Part shown: one piece after another, positions 20,039 through 28,603 of the stretch
Layout: each line of letters opens with the position of its first letter
Numbering within the stretch: the stretch's first letter is position 1
Source: Folioceros fuciformis
Lineage: Eukaryota; Anthocerotophyta; Anthocerotopsida; Anthocerotales
NCBI GenBank assembly: GCA_049999805.1
Contig: JBNGIO010006268.1
Location: forward strand, 306,726 to 335,328
Direction of reading: 5' to 3'
Length of the DNA: 28,603 nucleotides
The notes under the pieces: model-generated
The model's database searches: none
Told to the model about the DNA's origin: nothing
Seen by the model: only the letters and a program-made list of their open reading frames with translations
Translations under genes and position numbers: made by a program

Positions 20039-20222
20039 CACTAAGAAGCTCAAGCGTTCACAGCCCAACCAGCCACCCGAAGTTAAACGTAAACCCTGAC
20101 CACGTCCTTGAATCCAAGTTTCCTTCACTCAGCCTATCCACCCCACACCAGCTTGCCTGTAGCTTCGTATTCGCCGGCAACATTTCTCTACTAGATCAAG
20201 GAGACTGGACATGCTTTCAGGA
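20039..20222 (+). repeat. left arm of inverted repeat (interrupted by 102 bp)
   Basis: 20039-20061 matches the outer 23 bp of the right arm exactly. 20164-20222 matches its inner 59 bp with three differences. The 102 bp between (20062-20163) are absent from the right arm. Confidence 0.88.
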
Positions 20223-20779
20223 AACCCTAAACCATTTGGAGACAGAAAAGGGCGACGGGAAGCTGGAATCATGGTACCCTATAATCTTATCCATGGTACC
20301 CTTCAAAGCCTGCAGTGCTTCTTGTTTGGACCTCACAACCTCTGCTTGCACTGACCTGATCCCGTCCCAAATGTCCTGGAGGCGGTCCATCACCCCCTTG
20401 CCTTGACGGACCTCTGTGTCTGCCAGCTGTGATATCTGGCCCTGTGTGTCTGTTGCCAGTTCTGATATCTGACACTTAATGCCTGTCAGCCGCCGTGATA
20501 TCAGGTACCCTAGAGTGTTCCCTTTGTCCACTGAGAGATCAGAGACAGATCGTGAAGGAATGGTTGAGCTGGAATAGAGCTGACGGGCTTCGCTTGGGTG
20601 ACAGCTCCTGACACAAACTCAGCTGAAGCTTCATCAATGCGACTTTTTTGCCTTCCATAGGAGTCTGCATTCCTCTGCACCAACTCCCTTATGTAATCTA
20701 CATCCACAAATTCTTCCAGGAAAGAAAATGTGGTCTTATGTCCATCACCTATGGGAGGCCAAGTATGCACATAGTCCAT
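20217..20779 (-). pseudogene. frameshifted coiled-coil protein fragment
   Basis: Two overlapping minus-strand frames look like one protein broken by a one-base shift near 20520. The first (ATG near 20779) contains FLEEFVDVDYIRELVQRNAD and ends shortly after SLISQWTKGTL. The second continues as a heptad-rich helix (KCQISELATDTQGQISQLAD, then VMDRLQDIWDGIRSVQAEVV). The composition suggests a coiled coil. I do not recognise a family. Its inner end overlaps the left inverted arm. It could belong with the importin-like fragment upstream or be a separate captured piece. Confidence 0.4.
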
Positions 20780-20861
20780 GGAAGTAGCGCCATGAACTGC
20801 TTGCCTTCACATTGCTGACTGCTACAATTACTAACTAAGGATACATACCATCCTTAACGAA

Positions 20862-21522
20862 CAGGGCCCCAAGGGAATACTGGACCGCTATTCCCAACAG
20901 ATTTGAGTCCAAATCTGTTGGGAATCGCGTCCAAATAAGCGGCCCAATCTGCATATCGTCCAAGTGCAGTGACAGCCGTCTCAACCATTCGCCCATGTGA
21001 CAAACTCTTTTTATCTGGCCAGAACAACATATTCAAGAGTTAACAAGCATCGCCATCTTCACTCTCTTTCCCAGAAATTACTGGGAAGCATCTGAAGTAG
21101 GGTCAGAAGAACATTGCCTTTGGGAGGTGGCATACCCTTGGTGGTGACAGCTCCCCTTCCTGACGTATGACTGTACAAACGAATTCACAGTACCTGTCTT
21201 GTCAGGGAGTTTCATGTCTGATCGAAGCTGATCTCTTAAAGCAGCAGCAGTGAAAACACACACTTCGGCACTTTGCCACGTGTCTGCCAGGTGAAGCTTC
21301 TCCAAGATAAACTGGAGGAAGACAGCTCCAATTTCTCCATACAATGAGGTCAGCACTTCTTCAGCAAAGCTGTCACGAAACCTGATGTGTAGACACAGAC
21401 ACGGCAGTTGAGTAACAGCTTCATACTCCAGCTTGAGGCATGACGATAAACAAAGGCAGTAAAACCTTACCGATGGAAACCGTCTTCGTCAGTCTCATAA
21501 ACCTCCCAGCTTTCAAAATCTG
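20862..21522 (-). pseudogene. fragment of an importin-13/transportin-like ARM/HEAT-repeat gene
   Basis: Three exon-like blocks on the minus strand. 21522-21471 encodes DFESWEVYETDEDG. 21381-21194 encodes FRDSFAEEVLTSLYGEIGAV, then FLQFILEKLHLADTWQSAEV and VFTAAALRDQL. 21014 to about 20862 encodes RMVETAVTALGRYADWAAYL. The first two join in phase across a gtaagg...cag intron. The ADTWQSAEV..F and GRYADW patterns are those of the middle of IPO13/TNPO3-type nuclear import receptors. Those proteins are around 950-1000 aa; here only roughly 130 residues remain, with no N- or C-terminal parts nearby. I treat it as a captured or decayed fragment. The family assignment is by pattern memory and is not certain. 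Confidence 0.5.
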
Positions 21523-21524
21523 CT

Positions 21525-22675
21525 GGATACTAATCGAAATTATTGAAGTACCTGCGACAGCAAAGCCTCACTTGCTCAGAATTCTTGTCAACCAAGCGCA
21601 TCATCTACACTACATCTCTGCCAGTGAGTCGGTCAGTACCTAACCTGTCACCGTCGGCAAGGAAGACTTTCTCTGTTTTCACTGCGCGCAGATGTCGCCA
21701 CTCTATGTGACCCTCCAGCCGTGCCATTCCTTCCCAGCCTTTTCGATGCAAAGTCCGCAGCACATCACCCCCATCACGTCAGGATCACTCTCCAGCAAAC
21801 TGTGCCAGGAGATGACAGGAGTAGGGCCACCGGCATCGCCAAACAGATTCACACCTCCAGCACAAGTCACAATCTCCGGAACCCAGAACCCTGCTCCCAT
21901 CAATGGGTCCAACCACTGCAGACAGGCCACCGATACAGGAGGAACCCATTTCAAAGTCCTCAGCTGCACAGTTCTCCATCGTGCCTTCAGCTCCTGTACA
22001 AACACCTCACCCGGAGTTGTGCAGAACAGGAAGCGGCAATCTTCTGAATGTTGTCAAACACATCCGCTATCTGCACCACCCACGATCATCAGTCTTCGTT
22101 GCTCGAGGAAACCCAGTCTGCATTCACACCCACAAACACACGAGCTACATAGTACTTCACTTACTCGACGCGGCTTCAGGGACACCACCTTGCACGCCCT
22201 ACTACCGCCCAACAAATACAGCCCACAAGCTTTCTCCAAGTCATCCACACTGACTGCACACACCGCCTTCATCTTGGGTGATGATGACATCAGGCTGCAA
22301 CTTCCTGAGCAGCTCGGCATCCACAGTATACCGTGATAGGCCACGCACCACCAGGTGCCGAACCTGCCAGTCACCCACATACATCATTGCAGCGCCACAC
22401 CATCCAATATCAGCAAAACCTGCTTCTCAAAGTACCCTGTGCATCAGTCTCGCCGCTGGCCAACTGCTCTGGGTCCTCCTCTAGCGCGTGCGCCGATACG
22501 GAGGGGAGATTCCACACGGAAGGGGGTCGCTTGCATTCATGCGAACGTCGCACCAACAGATGCTGCAATCCCAGCGCATATACAACCTCTGTGGCACCCA
22601 AGCAAGGACACGACTCTTGGCCGTGGCCCTTCAATGGTTATCTCTCCTACCTCCTGCACTTCATGCACAGCTAGC
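21525..22675 (-). pseudogene. BtuF-like cobalamin-binding protein, broken by several frameshifts
   Basis: Reading the minus strand from about 22675, successive blocks match the bacterial BtuF/vitamin B12 substrate-binding family in order. They are PRVVSLL, ATEVVYALGLQHLLVRRSHE, RHLVVRGLSRYTVDAELLRK, LQPDVIITQD, VCAVSVDDLEKACG, KVVSLKPRR, IADVFDNIQKIAA, VACLQWLDPLMGAGFWVPEI, GGVNLFGDAGGPTPVISWHS and WRHLRAVKTEKVFLADGDR. One intron is regular (gtaagt at 22164 to cag at 22071). The frame changes without an intron near 22597, 22260, 22020 and 21703, and the junction near 22440/22363 is not GT-AG. The last exon ends RYFNNFD-stop, short of the usual C-terminal helix. Neighbouring genes have clean frames, so poor sequence quality is a less likely cause. 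It is best read as a pseudogene. Confidence 0.7.
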
Positions 22676-23205
22676 TTCCTCGGCGGCTGCTAACGCTAAC
22701 ACATTTGGGTGTCATCCACTCTCCCTGGTGACAGTTCAGACCTATCCAACAAGTAGAGTATTACATCGTACTACCTAGTAAAATTGGAATAGGAGAAAGG
22801 CTCAGGAATGACTCGCGCAGCGGTCACTGTACATGCCCACCTTTCCCGCGGCAAGGTGGACTACATGCATAGGCACATGGATACATAACCAGGTTACCAG
22901 CCAGCAGGCCCTGTGTGGAATATCTGGATTGCACAGCTCGAGCTGCCGCTATTGGAGGTCAGGTGACTCAGGAGGAACAAGAGTCAGCAAAACGAAACTC
23001 TAGGAGGTGCCAACTCTGGTAAACCCGAGTCGGTGCTGGAAGCCAGTACGTAGGTGCCTTGCGCGGACGTTCTGATGATCAAGGTACTAGTGGCTTTCGG
23101 GTTGTTCAGCAGTCTGGATGGTCTTATTTTGCTTCCTTGTGCCACCATTGCCAATCCTACAAAGGGGCACTGCAGTTGCCTGTAATGTCGTTTACACAGC
23201 AATGA
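22676..23205. other. interior of the CACTA-bounded segment without recognised sequence
   Basis: This would hold the promoter and first exon of the BtuF-like gene if intact. A minus-strand frame at 22984-23217 has no recognisable motif. No transposase signature is seen. Confidence 0.4.
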
Positions 23206-23287
23206 TCCTGAAAGCATGTCCAGTCTCCTTCATCTAGGAGACAAATGTTGCCGGCGAATACGAAGTGAACGCTTGAGCTTCTTAGTG
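23206..23287 (-). repeat. right arm of inverted repeat
   Basis: 82 bp that, read on the minus strand, begin CACTAAGAAGCTCAAGC and end near acatgctttcagga. They pair with 20039-20061 and 20164-20222 in inverted orientation: 23 of 23 identical outside, about 56 of 59 inside. Confidence 0.88.
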
Positions 23288-24763
23288 GTGGGGACATAGG
23301 GTTTGTGAGTCGTGAGCAGCTTAGCTTGCTTCATCCAGGTTCTAAGTTGTGCTGTGGGGAGATAGGGTTTGTGAGGGAACTTGATTTGACCTTGTCTTTC
23401 ATCTGGAACTGGGATTCTTCAAGTGAACTTTGCACGTCTGTCACAAAGGAGTGGCAGGCGTTGCTGGAACAGTTGTTGATTGATGATGACCACTAGTACG
23501 AAGGCCCAAATACTAGACTAAGCTCACGCCAAGAGTAGTTTAGGAGCTCCTGGCTTGTTGCTCTATTGCAATTCATGTGCAAACGTAGACTGCGGTGCAT
23601 GTGCGACGCATGAGATGCTTTGTCGGCTCACGAGCTCTGAGAGCACCTCCGTAACCCAGGGCAACACGGAGCCGTAAGGGCACCTCCATCTCCCACCGGT
23701 GCGGTGCGAACTACAGGTTGTCGATTACAATATTCGTCATGCATTGTTTTTCGTTTCTTGCCTTGCCTTCACTTAGAAGCTTGCCATGACAGTTGAGTGG
23801 ACTTGACTTAATTGGCTGGTTGGAGGTGGTGGTGAGGATGGGGTGGGTCCGGTCCGCAGGCAATGCCACATGGGCTGAATTGCTATATTTATCTGGGTTC
23901 CTCATGAGGAAGGTGGCTGAGAAGCTTCTCAAACGAGTGGCTGGCCTGCCTACAAAGCTGCTCGCGATGGGCTGATGGTCAGGGGTAGGAGATGATTGGT
24001 TTGCTGGTGGTGGGCTGCCGGGGACGGGATGCTGATATAGAGCTGAGGCGATGAGTTGCTGGCAATGTGGTTGCGACTATGAGGTGTAGCGATGGGCTGC
24101 TTGCGGAGTGCTGTTGACGATGGGGTGCTGAGGATGAGCTTGGTACGCGCGGACTTCTCGACAGAGTGGCCTGAAGCGGGCGAGGTATGAACTCGACACG
24201 TGCAGCGTTTTTGCTGATTTCAATTGCATTTGCCGTTCTAGGTGGTTGTTTGCCCTTAGTCTCACAAGCTAGTCGAATGTTGCATTTTAGAAGTTGTGGC
24301 TGTGGTAGTGGCAGCTTGCATTTGCCGGCTTTGATTTGTGTGTGGAGGTCGTTGATGTCGAAGTGTGTGAACGATATGGACGTATGTCACGGAGAGCAGT
24401 AGCGACCAGCGACAGCGACGAGATGTGTGACGCCACAGATGATGAAGCGAGCAGGCGTGTAGATCAGGAGATGTGGAGTGGAGGCTGGTGGTTCTCTTCC
24501 ATACCGGATACGTTGTGCGGTGGAAGTGGGCAGCCCCGGGGCCTACTGACTGACCCTGCAACTTCGGGTGAGCTGTGGACCGGAGTGGTCGCACAACAGT
24601 GGGTGGCAGGATCCGCAGGCGTTGAATGAGTTGTGGGAATCGTAGCTCTGGAGATGGTCGGTGTTTTTGGGCGTGCGGTGGGGGTCGCATTCTTGGGCCA
24701 TTTGGGAGGATAGCATTTGATGCGCTGTGAGTCGAAGAACGTCGTGCTGGTTGTGGATGTTGT
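23288..24763. other. intergenic, no supported gene
   Basis: Outside the right arm a short word (gggtttgtgag) recurs about 66 bp apart (near 23298 and 23363). From about 23800 the plus strand becomes G- and T-rich with few C or A. A plus-strand frame at 24187-24402 starts MNSTRAAFLLISIAFAVL and has a signal-peptide look with several cysteines, but nothing else supports it as a gene. Confidence 0.35.
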
Positions 24764-24903
24764 GCCGATGCGGATGGATGCTTGGCATGGTTGAGTGTGA
24801 AGAACAGGGATGGATGTTGATGGAGGTTAGATTGTCTTGAGCCAGGAGTGTGGGGCGTGGGCTACCTGAGGCTATTATGGTATAACGCTGATGACAGGGT
24901 GAT
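24764..24903 (+). repeat. direct repeat, copy 1 (upstream of the Roco gene)
   Basis: About 140 bp that recur 408 bp to the right. The best-conserved parts are ccgatgcgg.tggatgct, catggttgagtgtg and ttgtcttgagccaggagtg. The remainder is diverged. Confidence 0.7.
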
Positions 24904-25171
24904 TGTGGGTGTGGGTGCAGGATACGGTCAGTGTGCGATTTGTTTTGCTGGCGGGGCAGTCGTGAGCTATCTGTGAGGAGGGCGTTGGATGCGCTGTGAG
25001 GTTAACGTTGTTATGATTACGTCAGCGGGCGTGGTGACAACGTGACCAGGTGCAGTGCAAGTGCTGGAACGTGTGGCCTGCAGCATCTTGCTCAATTGCG
25101 CGTGTGGTGAAGGGGATTGAGCTTGGGGGTTGCTGGGATTTGTGAAGGTTTTGCTGTTGGGGATCCTGTGA

Positions 25172-25302
25172 CCGATGCGGGTGGATGCTTTGCATGGTTG
25201 AGTGTGGTGACGGCTGACGTATGTTGTTGGCGGTTTGGTTGTCTTGAGCCAGGAGTGTGGTGCGTGGCTGAGTGAGGCTATGACGATATAAGGGTGATGA
25301 TA
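25172..25302 (+). repeat. direct repeat, copy 2 (upstream of the Roco gene)
   Basis: Second copy of the 24764-24903 unit, ending about 120 bp before the Roco start codon. It therefore probably lies in that gene's 5' UTR or proximal promoter. Confidence 0.7.
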
Positions 25303-25421
25303 GCGGCGACGGTGGGTTCAGGGGTATTGGATATCTGCTGGCAGTGGTGTACGGTAGATCGTGGGACGTGGTAGCTGGGCGGTGTGGGGGCGTCCGTGGA
25401 AGTGCCAGGACGGAGTGTGGC

Positions 25422-28400
25422 ATGGCAAGTTCAAGTTCCAGCAGAGTGGGGTCGCAGGATGTGGATGGGGATCAGAAGCCAATTCCTTTTGAGTTGCAGC
25501 AGCTTCTGGCCGAGCTGGGTGCCGGTCCCTGGCCAGCAGCTGCAGATGCCGCATCTGCTTCTTCAGCCGGCACTCCGTATCGGCCAGTGCGCACGAAATT
25601 TCCTACTGATGTGGACAGAGAAGTTTTAATGCGACTGCGCGATGAGGCGAAGGGGGCAGAGGACGAGTGGGCGCTGGGAATGTGGAAGGAGATGTTCAGG
25701 GCCCTCGGTCTGTGCACTACTCTCAAGACCGTAAACGTAGATAGAAGATTTTTCGAGGAAATGAAATTGTATGCGGCGGGGTTGGAATTGGTGAAGGATT
25801 TCGTTGGGGGCTTACAACTCATATCCGAGGAGTCCAACCTGGAGACGTTGCGCCTCTATACTGGCTCTATAGAGCTTGGTCCATCCTGGCTAGATATTGA
25901 GAGTTCCATGTCAATTTGGAAGGGTTTGGGAGATTTTGCGCGTCGTAGTCGCAACCTGCGGGACTTGACACTGTTTACGAGTGAACTGCTTGATGAGGAA
26001 GTTCTCGAATTGTTGACTGGACTTGAGGCCAACCACAACTGCGTACTCCGAATCCTACGGTTGAAATGCGATATCGGCAGTTCTATTGCGGATAGGGTTA
26101 TGGTGCGACTGTTGGATCATACTGTCTATCCATCCTTGCAGCACATTCAGATTCCTTTAATGATGGATATATTTATGGGGGAAAAGATAATGTTACCTTT
26201 TATCGAAAATACACTTCTGCAACATTTGCACGTGAGTGGCAACGGCTTGAAAGTGCAGGAAGCCGCAATGGAGGTGCAGGTAGTCGCAATGGAGGCAGCC
26301 TTGCAGAGGATTGTAGACATACGGCATGGGAGAAAAACTGACATGGACAGGAGGAAAACAGGAAGTGACTATCGCCAACCGATGTTAGAGAAATTGGTAG
26401 AAGCGCTTGGAAATTATGGTGGGAAGGAAAAAATGTCAGGCAATAGATCTGTCACCAATTTCAAACTGAGTCACTTTTCCCACAGAATTGTGCCGTATGT
26501 AAACGAAATGTTCAGGGTGAACACGAAGCTGGAAAAATGTTATCTCAAACACGGTGAATGCGAATTTGCCGGCAACGGATTAACATTAGATAGGATGAAA
26601 AAGGTGAAAAGCGTGAGAATACAGGGAAGATATAGTGACAAATTCATGCACACAGTTTTCACATCTTTGGGGGAAAATGGCACACTTGTGCACCTCGACA
26701 TTGACAACTCATGCGATATGGCTGACGAGCTACTTTCAGATCTTATGCAGAGCCTGAACAGTAACAGCGTGCTCGAAACGCTAAAAATAGAAAATGAAGG
26801 CTGGAGACGGAGCGGAAAAATCGCACTCATACAAGAGCGTATGTTTGTGAGAAGGTTGATAAGACAGTATCTACCCATTTTCCCGTCTTTGGACTTCAAA
26901 CAGCCCGCTGCTGGTAAACTCTTACTTTGCGGTCCGGAAAGAGGAGGTAAAGTGTAGTGATTCCACTCTCACCAATCAACTCTTGGCTTGTTTAATACCA
27001 TTCAGTTTTTCTTCATGAGGTTGCTTTTATTATCGGATGAATAGGTTGTGATCCAGTTTGTTTTAAATTGCATGTAGGTAAAACGACGATAAGGCGAAAC
27101 ATGGTTCGCTATCTTCGATATCCTCGACTGTGGAAATGCTTGCGCTCAATAAGAGTGCCTTGGATCATGACAAAAGGTATAGCCATCGAACATGTCTTCA
27201 ATCACCAGAAAAATCTTCAAGTAAGCATTTGGGATCTTGCTGGCCAAGATGAATTCCGTTTTCTCCAGGATCATCTCTTTCCTAATATTCACCAAGCCTG
27301 CCTTTTTTGTTTCGTATTTAGTCCTTTTGATTATAAGAAAAAAAAAATTATGCTTGATAACCAAATTAGGGAATTATTTGAACAAGACTTAAAGTATTGG
27401 TTAACATTTATTGTATCTAATGTTAAACAAGGAGATGTAATAAAACCCAAGATATTAGTTATAATTACACATGAAGACAAGTTCAAAACGAGGAGAAAAG
27501 AGATTAAAAATCTTTTAGAAGAAAAGGTATCTAGGCTAACACAAACTTTCTCCGATCGAGTAGATATAATTTCAAAATTGAAAATCATTGAGGCTCCGTC
27601 CTTGAAATGTATGAAGGAATTAACAAATGAGGTAATATCACAATTGAAACATTTGTGCTTAGTCTCTCCTGAAATTCCGAGCGTGTGTGAGAAGTTGGGT
27701 AATGTCTTGATTGAGTGGGTATCTAAAAATCCTTTTGAACCTGTCATGAGTCAACAAGATTTTAACTGCTTTTGTATTGAAAACCTCAAGGATTTGAAGA
27801 ACTTCCAAGTGAATGGTCAAGAGCATATAGCCATTGCCATTGCCATTACCGCCTACCTCCATGATATCGGTAAAATCATTCATTTCAAAGACTGTGAACT
27901 GGTAGCAGTTAATCCCCACTGGATTACTCATGATTTTTTAGGTCATTTGATGCAATTACGTAGATTTGACTCACCCCCGACTAACCAAGTACAAATACCA
28001 TGCTTGCCTACTACTGCCCAAGGATTTGTACAACGAAAAACACTTGTGGATACCCTCAAAATCTTTACAGAGAAGCATACTAGACTTGAGCCCAAAGACT
28101 TGGTGAATATTATGGAAGAGTTGAAGTTATGCTATGAAGCATCCCTAGAAGATGTAGACAAGCCAGGGTGTTTCATGGAGGAGAAAGGGTATTTCATTCC
28201 ATTAACACTCAAGAAACAAGAAGGCTCGAGAAACAAGACGTCTCTTCAATGGGGGACTAAAGATGAGAACACATCGGAATTTATAGGAAGAAGATTACAA
28301 TGTGAAGATCCTCGTACTATCCTAACTGAGGGCTTCTTCCCAAGGGTCCAGGTACATATTCACATATCGTTTCTTCTATTGCAATTCATATGTGATGAAA

Positions 28401-28603
28401 AGAATAGGATTATGTACTAAACCATTTGACCATCTTTAGGTGGCATTGCGCAAGAGTCTCTGTGAAAAGAAGCATTTGGGAATGCAATCTCCCCAGCAGT
28501 ACAGCTTTGGTTACAACAATATATCTATTCTTTGCAATGGACTGGATATTCTTATTGAATACAGCGGTGGCGGGCACATTGGCTGTTATGTTGACATCCT
28601 CGT
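25422..28603 (+). CDS. Roco-family GTPase (leucine-rich N-terminus, Roc, COR), 3' end beyond window
   Basis: Exons 25422-26946, 27078-28351 and 28440 to beyond 28603; all phases agree, 987 codons in the window. Residues 1-60 are Ser/Ala-rich. Residues about 100-490 look like degenerate leucine-rich repeats (NLETLRLYTGSIEL, NLRDLTLFTSELLDEE, LVHLDIDNSCDMADELLSDL). The Roc GTPase domain has the P-loop GPERGGKT (504-511, split by intron 1), the DxxG motif WDLAGQDEF (561-564) and THEDKF (639-644) at the base-specificity site. COR follows, with ITAYLHDIGKIIHF and VAVNPHWITHDFLGHLMQL. The third exon continues VALRKSLCEKKHLGMQSPQQ and GGGHIGCYVDILV. Roco proteins are large dimeric GTPases, often with a kinase or other C-terminal domain, which cannot be seen here. 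The first exon begins GC-rich, while exon 2 is clearly AT-rich. The ATG at 25422 is chosen because the 26 upstream in-frame codons have none. Confidence 0.9.

Larger units (their letters stand above)
20039..23287. mobile_element. putative non-autonomous CACTA-like element carrying gene fragments
   Basis: The two ends are inverted copies that both start 5'-CACTAAGAAGCTC and point inward: left arm 20039-20061 plus 20164-20222, right arm 23206-23287 on the minus strand. Between them lie broken minus-strand pieces of at least two cellular genes and no transposase. CACTA (En/Spm) DNA transposons begin with CACTA, and non-autonomous members can carry captured gene pieces. Against this, the 3-bp flanks do not match (cga on the left, gtg on the right), whereas CACTA insertions make 3-bp target duplications. 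An inverted segmental duplication is the main alternative. Confidence 0.45.

Noticed and set aside
20036-23290. 3-bp target-site duplication expected for a CACTA insertion
   Set aside because: Flanks read cga and gtg; they do not match, so I do not claim a duplication.
24764-25302. Repeat pair as a CRISPR-like or satellite array
   Set aside because: Only two diverged copies with long unlike spacing; no array structure.
1-28603. tRNA, rRNA or snRNA genes
   Set aside because: Scanning by eye for T-loop (ggttcraatcc-like) and other conserved boxes gave no convincing candidate; a covariance-model search would be needed to exclude them fully.

Overview
This window looks like nuclear DNA of a green plant, probably a non-seed streptophyte such as a bryophyte or charophyte alga. 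I cannot place it more closely. The evidence is an aspartic protease with a plant-specific (saposin-like) insert, an OTU protease with a C-terminal SEC-C motif, a plant-type MSRA5 homologue, a nuclear bL20m gene, a pentatricopeptide-repeat (PPR) relic, and a Roc-COR (Roco) GTPase. Genes are split by short GT-AG introns of mostly 50-250 bp. Most real genes had to be assembled by joining exons across frames, and each intact model below keeps a continuous frame at every junction.

Region 1 (1-13.2 kb) is gene-dense and mostly house-keeping. It holds a possible 3' end of an unknown gene, NOL7 (-), EMC10 (+, head-to-head with NOL7), a short-chain dehydrogenase (+), an intronless aspartic protease with a saposin-like insert (-), an OTU/SEC-C deubiquitinase (+, 11 exons) and an MSRA5-like protein (-, 5 exons) whose catalytic cysteine is replaced by serine. 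Apart from a 1.8-kb stretch between the protease and the OTU gene, spacers are short.

Region 2 (13.2-18.3 kb) is gene-poor. It contains AT-rich tracts, simple repeats, two small tandem duplications and a 100-N assembly gap (16159-16258). One GC-richer stretch near 14.2-14.6 kb has an unidentified open frame.

Region 3 (18.3-23.3 kb) starts with a decayed PPR fragment lying in frame just upstream of an intact mitochondrial ribosomal protein bL20m gene, followed by an unidentified gene candidate. From 20039 to 23287 lies the most unusual part: inverted arms beginning with CACTA enclose frameshifted gene pieces, all on the minus strand. The pieces are a BtuF-like cobalamin-binding protein, an importin-13/transportin-like ARM-repeat fragment and a coiled-coil frame. 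This resembles a non-autonomous CACTA-type element that has captured host gene pieces, but no matching 3-bp target duplication is visible.

Region 4 (23.3-28.6 kb) has a repeat-rich G/T-biased upstream stretch followed by a Roco-family GTPase gene (N-terminal degenerate leucine-rich region, Roc GTPase, COR) that runs off the right edge. The genes do not form a pathway; they are independent eukaryotic units.
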